From positions 62,001-126,000 of the forward strand of contig CAYXDO010000005.1 of the NCBI GenBank assembly GCA_964463485.1: 64,000 nucleotides of DNA, read 5' to 3'. Of the stretch, positions 36,524 to 44,721 are shown piece by piece; the stretch's first letter is position 1; every line of letters starts with the position of its first letter. The translations under genes and the position numbers were made by a program. A model generated the notes under the pieces. It did not search any database, was not told where the DNA came from, and saw only the letters and a program-made list of their open reading frames with translations. Source of the DNA: CAYXDO01 sp964463485. Lineage in GTDB: Bacteria; Myxococcota; Kuafuiibacteriia; Kuafuiibacteriales; Kuafuiibacteriaceae.

Positions 36524-37903
36524 CTAGCCGAGACTCCAGGCAGCACGAAGCGCGGCCTCGAACACGACTCGAACGGGGATCCCGCGCTCGGCAGCCAACC
36601 GCGCGCAATCGTCGTGCTCCGGCTTCACGAGCGGAGGCCCGTACGGTCGCGGCGAGCGTTTGATACGCACGAGGCCGAACTCTGTCTCCACAGTCTCGAC
36701 CGTTCGCGGCAACACGATACGCGAAACTTCCAAGACTCTCACCCCGAGCGTCGTGCCGTGAGCGAAGAACGCGCTCGCCACCGCGTCGATCGTCGACCTC
36801 TTCGTCAGCGCGCTGACCACCGACCCGACCCGACCCTTCTTCATGTGCGCGGCGGTCCACCAAGCGTCGTGAGCGCCCGCAGCCAAGAGCGCATCCACGA
36901 GCGCTGGGAGGTGCTCGGGCGACAGGTCATCGATCGTCGACTCCACGATCGCGTCTTCGTCCGATCGCGTCCCCGTCACTCGCTCGTCTTCCCCCAAGAA
37001 CGAACGAACGATGTTCGGTCGGTCCGGCCAAGCGAAGTGACCTGCGCCCACTCCCGTACGCTCGAGGCGCATCGGCGGCAGCGCTCCGAAACGGTGCACG
37101 ATCGCCCGAAGCAAAGCGGCGCCCGTGGGTGTCACGGTCTCACCGGAGAACGGAGCCTCCTCGATCGGCACACCCACGAGCATGTGCACGGTGGCCGGCC
37201 CTGGCAGCGGGATCGGTCCGTGTGCGGCGAGGCGAAGGCCACGGGCGAGGGGAACTCGTGACGCGACGACTTCCTCGACCGAGAGCTCGTGAAGCGCGGT
37301 CGCGACGCCCACGACATCCGCGATCGCGTCGTCGGCTCCAACCTCGTGAAGCTCCACGGACTCGAGCGGAACGCCATGGACGGCGGCCTCGGCGGCGCCT
37401 AGGCGGGCAAAGGCATCGAGCGCGATACGACGCACCGGACCCGTCAGGTCCGATGCCTCGAGCTGCTCCCGAATCGACGCGTAGGTTCGGTGCCGGTGAC
37501 GTTCGGTCGAAGGGGGGTGGCCGGCATCGTGTGAGTCTCCGGTCCCGACCTCGGGTGAGTGTCCGGCCTCGTGTGAGTGTCCGGCCTCGTGTGAGTGTCC
37601 GGCCTCGTGTGAGTGTCCGGCCTCGTGTGAGTGTCCGGCCTCGCTCGGCGCTTTGCCGTCGATGAGTCTATGCTGATGCTCGAGCCTCGAGTCCGCGAGC
37701 TCACCTTCGATCATGACGTCGACACCTCTCGCGCGCAACCCGAAGGAACGCACTTCGCGGTTCACGAGCTCGACCCGCGACAACCCGACCCGAGCCCAAG
37801 CGGCCTTGATCGCTTCCGGCCGGACTCCGAGATCCAGCAAGGTGGCCAGCAGCATGTCCCCAGAACAACCGCCGACGAGATCCAGATACAATACCTTACT
37901 CAT
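36524..37903 (-). CDS. larC: LarC, nickel-inserting enzyme for the nickel-pincer cofactor
   Basis: Length 459 residues, intact in one frame. LarC inserts nickel into the pincer cofactor of lactate racemase-type enzymes, using CTP. Recognised by the N-terminal LYLDLVGGCSGDMLLATLLD, HEVGADDAIADVVG, SGETVTPTGAALL and the C-terminal HDDCARLAAERGIPVR. A His-rich insert (residues 75-138) contains five AGHSHE-type repeats encoded by an 18-base tandem repeat; in other LarC proteins a shorter His-rich loop is thought to hold nickel. ATG 37903 overlaps the larB stop (ATGA). The partner sulfur transferase LarE and any racemase are not in the window. Confidence 0.93.
   Translation of the reverse strand: MSKVLYLDLVGGCSGDMLLATLLDLGVRPEAIKAAWARVGLSRVELVNREVRSFGLRARGVDVMIEGELADSRLEHQHRLIDGKAPSEAGHSHEAGHSHEAGHSHEAGHSHEAGHSPEVGTGDSHDAGHPPSTERHRHRTYASIREQLEASDLTGPVRRIALDAFARLGAAEAAVHGVPLESVELHEVGADDAIADVVGVATALHELSVEEVVASRVPLARGLRLAAHGPIPLPGPATVHMLVGVPIEEAPFSGETVTPTGAALLRAIVHRFGALPPMRLERTGVGAGHFAWPDRPNIVRSFLGEDERVTGTRSDEDAIVESTIDDLSPEHLPALVDALLAAGAHDAWWTAAHMKKGRVGSVVSALTKRSTIDAVASAFFAHGTTLGVRVLEVSRIVLPRTVETVETEFGLVRIKRSPRPYGPPLVKPEHDDCARLAAERGIPVRVVFEAALRAAWSLG
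37557..37645. repeat. 18-base tandem repeat inside larC
   Basis: Four full and one partial copy of GTCCGGCCTCGTGTGAGT, nearly identical, encode (GHSHEA)n on the minus strand. The near identity suggests recent expansion. It is a coding repeat and has no spacers. Confidence 0.85.
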
Positions 37904-38673
37904 GTGCTCACCCTCTCGCGGTTGATGGTGGACGCAGCCACGGCCGCGCCAAACCCATTGTCGATATTCACCACAGTCACCCCTGGCGCGCAGGAATTCA
38001 GCATCGCCAGCAACGCCGCGAGCCCGCCGAAAGAGGCGCCCGCGCCAATACTCGTCGGCACCGCGATCACGGGTCGGGAGACCAACCCAGCCAACACACT
38101 CGGTAGCGCCCCCTCCATCCCCGCCACGACGATCAACACCTCACACGACTCGAGCACGTCGCGATGGGCGAGCAGCCGGTGCACTCCCGCCACCCCCACG
38201 TCGCGTACTCTCATCACTCGATTTCCGAAAATTTCTGCCGTCAGCGCAGCCTCCTCCGACACCGGTCCGTCGGCCGTTCCCGCGCTCACCACACCGATCA
38301 CTCCGCGGCCGCGGTCGACCGACTTTGGCCCGACCCAGAGTAGGCGCGATACGTAGTCATAGGTGACTTCTTCGGCCATCTCGAGCGGCAAGAAGCCTCG
38401 CACCTTGGGCGCGACCGCTCGATCGACCCTGGTGACGAGCGCCGTCTGCCCAGCCTTTCGGATCGCCGCGACGATATCCGAAATCTGGTCTGCGGTCTTT
38501 CCAGGCCCGAACACGACCTCCGGGGTCCCTGTTCGGAGCGCCCGGTGGTGGTCTACGTGTGCAAAGCCGAGACTCTCGAACGGGAGCGTTGCCAGACGTC
38601 GCTCGGCGTCCTCCACCCCCAAGTTACCTCGGGCTACGTCGCCGAGGAGCGCCCTCAAATCCTCCGGTTTCAT
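37900..38673 (-). CDS. larB: LarB, carboxylase for the nickel-pincer cofactor
   Basis: Length 257 residues. LarB carboxylates and hydrolyses nicotinic acid adenine dinucleotide to start synthesis of the nickel-pincer cofactor. Recognised by LRALLGDVARGNLGVEDAERRL, the PurE-like core IGVVSAGTADGPVSEEAALTAE, IVVAGMEGALPSVLAGLV and VPTSIGAGASFGGLAALLAM. Start ATG 38673 has GGGAGAA just upstream and overlaps the stop of the preceding lipoprotein gene (ATGA). It overlaps larC by 4 bases in turn, so the three genes are translationally coupled. Confidence 0.93.
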   Translation of the reverse strand: MKPEDLRALLGDVARGNLGVEDAERRLATLPFESLGFAHVDHHRALRTGTPEVVFGPGKTADQISDIVAAIRKAGQTALVTRVDRAVAPKVRGFLPLEMAEEVTYDYVSRLLWVGPKSVDRGRGVIGVVSAGTADGPVSEEAALTAEIFGNRVMRVRDVGVAGVHRLLAHRDVLESCEVLIVVAGMEGALPSVLAGLVSRPVIAVPTSIGAGASFGGLAALLAMLNSCAPGVTVVNIDNGFGAAVAASTINRERVST

Positions 38674-40346
38674 GAGTTCTCCCGAACCCATCGACCGAAC
38701 CAGTAGGCCATGCGCCAGTCCACCGCAGGATATAGCGATCGACCTCCACCATCTCCGTTGGGTTTGTATGGGTCCGAGCGCCAGTGATAGTTGGAGCGCG
38801 GACGTACGCGCATCGGGATGATCTCCTTGGTCACCACGCCGCCGTTTCGGGCGACGTCGCCGAGCACGGTCACCTGAGTTCCATCGACGAGGACACAGGA
38901 CTTCGAGGCGAGCTCCTCGGCGTCGCAATTCTCGACGGGAAGGTCCCAAACCGGAGCATCCGGATATTCGCGGAGCGTCCCGAGCGCACCTTCGACGACC
39001 GCCGACTCCAAGGAGCGCCCCGCGGCGTTGGCTTTCGCACCCGATCTGCCGGCCGCGTAGGTGAGATCGAACAGACTCTGGTGCATGTCCTTCGGCTGCC
39101 TCTCGTTGCCCACCTCCGGCTTGGTCCAAAGCTCCCGCTCGAGCGCGTCCAGCAGGAAGCCATCGGCGGCCGCGTCGTTCAGGTACCTTTGGGCCATGAG
39201 CATGGCGGTGAACGCCATGTTGAAATTCGAAAAATTCGACTGAATACCCATGTTCACGGCCAACATGTCGTCGGAGGCGATTTTCGGCAGCAGGCGAGTG
39301 GAGACGAGGTTCTCGTGGACGAACCCATTCACCTCGGCGTCCTCTGCCGCGAAGGCGAGCGACCCGACGATGCCGAGCGACATGACCGCATGAAACCCAT
39401 TCTTGGCGCTGAGGTCCTCGACGTAGAGGCGATCGATCGCGTTCTCGTTGAGATAGGCGTGGAACGTCGGGCGCCCGTCGGCATCGGGAATTTCTAAATC
39501 ATAGCCGCTCGCCTGCACTTTCATGAGCGCCCGGGCGGTGTCTCTGGCGTCCTCCTGAAGGCGGCTCTTCTTCGCTGCGTCGAACGTATCGTCGTCCTTG
39601 ATTACTTCCCACACCGCCCCGTACGCAAAGGCCCAGCCGAGCAACATGTCACGTGAGATCGAATCCTCCCAGATCCAATTCGGATACTCAGGCGCTTCCG
39701 GCGCTCGCCAAGTCCCATTGTTTTTTTCGAGCGGCAAGGCCCGACCCAGCTCGTCGAAGAGCGGCGTGACCTCTCCGTGACCCGTGTTCGGCAAGTCTGT
39801 TCGAATGACACTCCTCGCGGTCACCCCCGCCACGCCATCGATCCGGGCCGCGACACTCAGCCCGTCCATGGCCCTCTCGAGAGCGCCTCGGGCGTGCTCG
39901 ATCTCCGCGCAGCTCGAACCGGAATCTCGGAGCACTCCATAACGATACGCATCCGCGGCGATACCGGCTCCCGAGTAGAGGCCGGTCGACTTGTTGAATA
40001 CGAACAGCTCCTCTGGTTTCTTTCCGGAGAACGCGAGGAAGTCATAACCGACCCCGTTTTCAGCGAATGACTCGACCATCGCCTTCTCCGCCGCGGAAGC
40101 GGTCTCCGCAAGCGACAAGTCCGCGGACATCCCGGTCGAGTAACTCGAGAGACCAAAATAAATCCGATCGTACCGAAAGGCCTTTGCTGCGAGCTCGACG
40201 TCGTGGCCCGAGTCCCCCGGCCCGGGCACGAGGCTCGAGAGCGCCAGCGGTCCGCTCCCGCAAGGCGGCGCCGTCCACTTCGCTTCCTCACCGCAGCCAA
40301 AGCCCGTCAAAACCAGGGTCGTGCAGGCCAGGAACCGTCGCATCAT
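38670..40346 (-). CDS. Lipoprotein, unknown, coupled to larBC
   Basis: Length 558 residues from ATG 40346 (ATG 40343 is possible). The signal peptide ends in TGFGC. The mature protein is mostly alpha-helical, with repeated long helices (RDMLLGWAFAYGAVWEVI, ENAIDRLYVEDLSAKNGFHA, AVMSLGIVGSLAFAAED, NMAFTAMLMAQRYLND), which suggests an alpha/alpha toroid as in many polysaccharide-active proteins. I do not recognise the family and see no clear catalytic pair. Its stop overlaps the larB start (ATGA). A role linked to nickel or to a LarA-type enzyme is inferred only from coupling. Confidence 0.75.
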   Translation of the reverse strand: MMRRFLACTTLVLTGFGCGEEAKWTAPPCGSGPLALSSLVPGPGDSGHDVELAAKAFRYDRIYFGLSSYSTGMSADLSLAETASAAEKAMVESFAENGVGYDFLAFSGKKPEELFVFNKSTGLYSGAGIAADAYRYGVLRDSGSSCAEIEHARGALERAMDGLSVAARIDGVAGVTARSVIRTDLPNTGHGEVTPLFDELGRALPLEKNNGTWRAPEAPEYPNWIWEDSISRDMLLGWAFAYGAVWEVIKDDDTFDAAKKSRLQEDARDTARALMKVQASGYDLEIPDADGRPTFHAYLNENAIDRLYVEDLSAKNGFHAVMSLGIVGSLAFAAEDAEVNGFVHENLVSTRLLPKIASDDMLAVNMGIQSNFSNFNMAFTAMLMAQRYLNDAAADGFLLDALERELWTKPEVGNERQPKDMHQSLFDLTYAAGRSGAKANAAGRSLESAVVEGALGTLREYPDAPVWDLPVENCDAEELASKSCVLVDGTQVTVLGDVARNGGVVTKEIIPMRVRPRSNYHWRSDPYKPNGDGGGRSLYPAVDWRMAYWFGRWVRENS

Positions 40347-40410
40347 CCAAGCTCTACGACGGGAGTGCCGCGGATGAAACAGGTTTCTCGAAGCTCCGCG
40401 AGCGCCCGCG

Positions 40411-43002
40411 CTACGGGACACAACCGCTCACGTCGATGACGCACGACACACAGCCGAGTGATCCGGCCGAGAAACCATTATCGCTGCAGGTCGCTCCTCC
40501 GAAATCGGACCCGTCGCACTCCTCGGGTCCCTCGATGGACCCGTTGCCGCAGGCGTGACAAAGCGTGAGATCCAAACTCTGACAGTCCGGCGAGCAGCCT
40601 GGGCGTCCGTCGGGCAATCCGCTCAGAGCCGCACAGGTCACGCTCCCCACGTCCGCCTGGTCGCAGACTTCGCCAGGGTCTCGAAGCCCGTCTCCACACA
40701 CTCCACAACTCGATCCCGCGCAGGCGGGAAGCCATTCGAATCCGTCGAGGAGAGCCGTGGAGTCGAGGATGTGATCGCCCGTGTCCCAGACCCAAAACTC
40801 GAGGGTGAATTCTTCGCCCGGGAGAATCGGGGCCCTGGTCTCGATCCAGGTGGTCCCGCCAGCGCTTCCAGACATTCCGGTACCCACCAGCTCGGAGCTC
40901 CCGTCGACGCAGGCGCCGCGATCGGAGCCACAGTATTGATTCGGAAGGCAGTACAAGGAGTCCGGACAGCCATCGGAGTCGCTGTCCTGTCCGGAGAAAC
41001 CGGACCCGCACGTGAAGGGATCGCAAACCGTGAACAGCGCGTTGTTCACCGAGACAGGGTGCCCGTACTCATCGAAAGACACATTTCGATCCTCCGGGAT
41101 CTCGGGTGCCTCGCTGTCGGGCAGGAGCGCCAGGAAGAAATCATTGAAGCTGCTGCAGGACCAATGGCGATATTCGTTCGAGTAGAACTTGAACCAGAAG
41201 CGGAAGCCCGAGACGTTGCCCGGCGCCTTGAGCCTCAAGCGAAAAGTGACGACGTCGTTGATCGCCGTGCCGCCCGTCGGGCACACCGAGGTCGACGTGC
41301 TGGCGAGCGTTCCGCCGTTGGGATCGGTATAGTAGGTCGGAGCCATCCCCGAGTTCGCGTAGGACTCGTCCTGGGACTGCCCCGGGTCATCGAGATCGCG
41401 CGCGGTCCCTGACGAAATCACGGCCATCGTGGGTCCGCGGGTCGGCCCGACATTGGGACCGAATTCGGTGAGTACGCCGACTTGACGGCCGTCCGGCGCC
41501 GTCACTCCATCGGCTTGGAACAGCTCGGCGCTCATCAGCCCAAACGGCCGGTCGCTCGTGGGCGAGCTACAGATCCCGAGCGCAGCCGCCAGATCCGCTC
41601 CGGTCGCCGAAAAATTCTCCGCGACCGAGCACGTGTCGGCCACCGGATCGTCGGCGGTGCCGTTGCAGTCCTCGTCGAGCCCATTTCCCGGAAAGTCGTA
41701 CGAATTCAGGCACGGATCGGCGTCGAAAGTCACCAGGCACGAATTCATCTCGAGATCCGAATCCATAGCAGTGAATCGGACGACATACTGCCCAGCGATC
41801 GGCGCTCGAATTCGGCTTTGATTTCCTTCCGGCGGCGCAGCCACGGTGACGTAGGGTGCCGACACGACGGTCCAACCTTGGTAGAGCAACGGATCTTCGT
41901 CCGTCGCCGTCCCGATCATGGTTGGACTGCCGAGAGGGATGCGGCCTCCGTTGGGGCAAGTCACTTCGGGTGGGTCGACGCACCTTGCCGTATCTTCGTC
42001 CGTCTCGCCGTCGCCGTCGTCATCGATTCCGTTCGCGCAGTCCCTCGGAAACGGGCAAAGGTACTGGTTCAGGATCGGATCGACGACACAGGTCGTGGAA
42101 ATGGTTTGGCGGAGCGTGCAGGTGAGAAACGTCTGACTCGGGTCGCAAGGCTCTCCCTCGTTGACCCTGCCGGAGACTCTTAGCCGATATCCACCCGAGT
42201 CTCCGCTCGAACCATCCACGATGGCGTAGTACTGCCCTCTTGCGACGTCCTCGAGCTCGATCTTGGACCAGCGAATTCGACCGGGGATCTCGTCGTCGTT
42301 ACACGCAACGAGGCTCGTAGGCTCGCAAGAGTCACGATACAAGTGCAGGGCGGTGTCGAACCCAGAGTTCTCGAGCGAAACTTCGAGGCTCAGCAAGTCT
42401 CCGGGCACTTGAAAACCGAACACGCGGTCCCTGCCCCCGGGCGGAAAACACTCGGCGGTATGTCGATCCGAGGCACTCGACGTCCCGCCGTTGACCGCAC
42501 CGTTGAGCGGGAGTGGTTCTGCGGGCGAGCAGCTCGAAGGCCAGCCTGAGTCCGGATCTCCCACGTCCGAAGGCGTCGCGTCCAGGGGTGCGGAGTCTTG
42601 CGGCGCTGCGTCCAGGTCCAGATCCGCGTCGGGCTGCTCCCCGCCATCGGGCTCGGCGTCAGGCTCGGACGCATCAGGCTCCGAATCGGTCCCGGCGTCG
42701 GAGTCTTCGCCCACCGCGTCGGAGGCGCCCGCGTCAGTGACCGAGCTCGTCATCGCGTCCGAGACGGCATCGGGTCGACTCGGCCCATCGGAGACCCGAG
42801 CGTCCCTGTTCTCGACAGCGCCCCCTACATCCGAAGCGTCGGTCATCGGCCGCGCTCCGCCCGTGGCCTGGCAAGTTCGGCTGACGCAAATCTCTCCCGC
42901 CGCGCATTCCGAGTCGTCCTGGCATTCGCTGCCGCAACCCATCGTCGCGACGAGCAGGAGGAGAATGATTTCGAACCGCCTTGCCACGGCGAACCGTACC
43001 AC
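40411..43002 (-). CDS. Choice-of-anchor-L-type surface lipoprotein with MopE-like metal motifs
   Basis: Length 863 residues from GTG 43002 (GTG 42987 also works). The lipobox is ATMGC. A Cys knot (CQDDSECAAGEICVSRTC) and an Asp/Ala/Ser-rich linker (residues 50-145) lead to a PPC-like domain (about 155-260). The MopE-type motifs DCANGIDDDGDGETDED and GLDEDCNG follow. A domain resembling the choice-of-anchor L family spans about residues 455-745 (for example FRFWFKFYSNEYRHWSCSSF then NDFFLALLP). Two Cys-rich DUF4215-like repeats (CGDGLRDPGEVCD, CGNGSIEGPEECD) end it. Probably a calcium-stabilised outer-surface protein. The divergent gene begins only 14 bases away. Confidence 0.8.
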   Translation of the reverse strand: MVRFAVARRFEIILLLLVATMGCGSECQDDSECAAGEICVSRTCQATGGARPMTDASDVGGAVENRDARVSDGPSRPDAVSDAMTSSVTDAGASDAVGEDSDAGTDSEPDASEPDAEPDGGEQPDADLDLDAAPQDSAPLDATPSDVGDPDSGWPSSCSPAEPLPLNGAVNGGTSSASDRHTAECFPPGGRDRVFGFQVPGDLLSLEVSLENSGFDTALHLYRDSCEPTSLVACNDDEIPGRIRWSKIELEDVARGQYYAIVDGSSGDSGGYRLRVSGRVNEGEPCDPSQTFLTCTLRQTISTTCVVDPILNQYLCPFPRDCANGIDDDGDGETDEDTARCVDPPEVTCPNGGRIPLGSPTMIGTATDEDPLLYQGWTVVSAPYVTVAAPPEGNQSRIRAPIAGQYVVRFTAMDSDLEMNSCLVTFDADPCLNSYDFPGNGLDEDCNGTADDPVADTCSVAENFSATGADLAAALGICSSPTSDRPFGLMSAELFQADGVTAPDGRQVGVLTEFGPNVGPTRGPTMAVISSGTARDLDDPGQSQDESYANSGMAPTYYTDPNGGTLASTSTSVCPTGGTAINDVVTFRLRLKAPGNVSGFRFWFKFYSNEYRHWSCSSFNDFFLALLPDSEAPEIPEDRNVSFDEYGHPVSVNNALFTVCDPFTCGSGFSGQDSDSDGCPDSLYCLPNQYCGSDRGACVDGSSELVGTGMSGSAGGTTWIETRAPILPGEEFTLEFWVWDTGDHILDSTALLDGFEWLPACAGSSCGVCGDGLRDPGEVCDQADVGSVTCAALSGLPDGRPGCSPDCQSLDLTLCHACGNGSIEGPEECDGSDFGGATCSDNGFSAGSLGCVSCVIDVSGCVP

Positions 43003-43016
43003 GACACCATACTGAA

Positions 43017-43844
43017 GTGAGCCGGTTTGCCGCGCTTTTGCTCCTCGCGGGCTGCCCGGACTACGGAACCGCGCTTTGTGCGCCGTGCTCCCGTACGTGC
43101 CCGTACGAGCTCTCGTGCGTCGCCGGGCGTTGCGTCTCCGAGTCCGAGCGATGCTCCGAGAAGAGGCTCTGCACGGCCCGGCTAGGCACCCGCCACGTAC
43201 CCCTCGAGACGCTCGTCACGTACGACGCCGGCGATCACGTGCTCGGTCGCGGCAACGCTGGGTTGTCGGAATCCCAGTTCATCGCCGTCGAACCCGTCGG
43301 CGGCTCCGCCCGCGTCTTTCCGATACAGGCCAACGGACTTTTCGAGTTCGACGTCGATCCGGCCACCGAGATCGCCATCCGCTTCGCCACCGCACCCGAC
43401 GGCGAAAAATGCGGACCCTTCGACATCATATCCGTTCGGCCTCGATCGGTCCGCGACTCCGATTGCCTTGCCTGTGCCAACGGCTTTCGCGGCTGCGCCT
43501 ACGCCGATCAAACCCAGTGCCCGACGAGCCCGGAGTCCGACGAGTGTGTCAACCCGACCGACTGCGTGGCCCCGACGATGGAAGGCATCGTGCGACTTCC
43601 CGGCCCCGTGCGAATTACCACGGATTCAGAGACGAAGACCGTGGACGTGAGCTCCGAGGCCCTCCCCCCGCTCGCACTGCTCGAGGGCACTCACGGCGAA
43701 CAGCACCTCGCCAAGATCGCCGATGAGTTTGGACGAGTCACCATCCGGTTCAAGGAGGTCAGAGGAGTTCCGGTCCTGTTGCGCATGATCGACCGAGCCG
43801 GGAGACATACTCACTCGGTCATCTTTTCGGTCCCGGACGAGTAG
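43017..43844 (+). CDS. Lipoprotein with Cys-rich N-terminus, unknown
   Basis: Length 275 residues from GTG 43017, which gives a short lipoprotein signal MSRFAALLLLAGC; no clear ribosome-binding site is seen. A Cys-rich segment follows (CAPCSRTCPYELSCVAGRCV), then two beta-rich parts, one with a Cys set (CLACANGFRGCAYADQTQC). It may bind protein or sugar; no family is recognised. Its start lies 14 bases from that of the divergent lipoprotein, so the two probably share a very compact promoter or have leaderless starts. Confidence 0.7.
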   Translation: MSRFAALLLLAGCPDYGTALCAPCSRTCPYELSCVAGRCVSESERCSEKRLCTARLGTRHVPLETLVTYDAGDHVLGRGNAGLSESQFIAVEPVGGSARVFPIQANGLFEFDVDPATEIAIRFATAPDGEKCGPFDIISVRPRSVRDSDCLACANGFRGCAYADQTQCPTSPESDECVNPTDCVAPTMEGIVRLPGPVRITTDSETKTVDVSSEALPPLALLEGTHGEQHLAKIADEFGRVTIRFKEVRGVPVLLRMIDRAGRHTHSVIFSVPDE

Positions 43845-43847
43845 CAC

Positions 43848-44669
43848 TCAACGAATCGCGAGCTCCGAACGGTAATCGACCTTCATCCGCGGATGCTCGC
43901 GAGCCATCATCCTGCGCAGATAGGTTTGGTCGTTGTCCAGATTGGTTAGGGCTGCGGCGATGTCGATGATCTCCCCACGTTTCTTTGCTTGGTCGAGCGA
44001 CTTGACGCTCAGTCGAGTGGCGCAAGACTCGAACGTCATGCCCTCGCAGAGCTCCCTGGCCACTTTGGCCACGTACTCGGTGCGACCTATGAACACGCCC
44101 GCGTTGAGGTACCGCATGGTCCCCGGTCCGAAGCCGGCGGATTCCGCGTGTCGGTCGTTCACCGCGGACTCGTCCGGAATCAGGAAGCGGTCCTTGTCGA
44201 TGTCGGTATTCGAAAACAAGAGGTCTGCGCCGCTCGCCTCGAGCAGACCGATCGCGCGCTCTGGGGACTGCAAGAGGATCGCGTCGGCGACGTCGAAGTA
44301 GAGCAGGTACTTCGAGCGGAGCGGGCCGTTCGAGAGGTACTGATTGATCAGCAGCAGCTTCGGGAGCCCGCCCTTCCACTTGAAGTCCGAGGGCGGACGC
44401 AAGATGGTGTAGCGGTCTACGCCGAGCCAATTCATGCTCCGCACCGAAATCAGCTCGAAGTCATAGTTCGTCGTCAGGACGATCTCGAGCTCCGGAGGAC
44501 AACGTCCGGACCCCTTTGGCGCGGCGACGAGTCGCAGGAGTCGGTCGATGGGTACGTTCAGCGTCTCGCGGGTCCGGTGCAAGACGACTGCACTCTTGTA
44601 GAACTCGCGGCGGGTGAGCTTTCGCCACACGAGCTCCGCCTCCACGCGTCGTTGGTACAGGCTGCGCAT
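43848..44669 (-). CDS. Glycosyltransferase of the PLOD/GT25-like type
   Basis: Length 273 residues from ATG 44669; the frame is open upstream but that part overlaps the next gene's end and is not protein-like. Visible: LEIVLTTNYDFELISVRSMN (strand and start of a Rossmann-like core), LLYFDVADAILLQSP with a D-x-x-D in the usual donor-metal position, YLNAGVFIGRTEYV, and DNDQTYLRRM near the C-terminus. This pattern fits the procollagen galactosyltransferase/PLOD-like glycosyltransferases. It probably acts in the cytoplasm on surface glycans. Its downstream neighbour converges, ending 3 bases away. Confidence 0.72.
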   Translation of the reverse strand: MRSLYQRRVEAELVWRKLTRREFYKSAVVLHRTRETLNVPIDRLLRLVAAPKGSGRCPPELEIVLTTNYDFELISVRSMNWLGVDRYTILRPPSDFKWKGGLPKLLLINQYLSNGPLRSKYLLYFDVADAILLQSPERAIGLLEASGADLLFSNTDIDKDRFLIPDESAVNDRHAESAGFGPGTMRYLNAGVFIGRTEYVAKVARELCEGMTFESCATRLSVKSLDQAKKRGEIIDIAAALTNLDNDQTYLRRMMAREHPRMKVDYRSELAIR

Positions 44670-44721
44670 CGGTCCGCGTGTAACGGACGGCCTGACGCGA
44701 GGCAACCGCGTTGTGCTCGAC

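Noticed and set aside
37557..37645. Possible CRISPR array
   Set aside because: Tandem units are contiguous without spacers and encode GHSHEA repeats in LarC.
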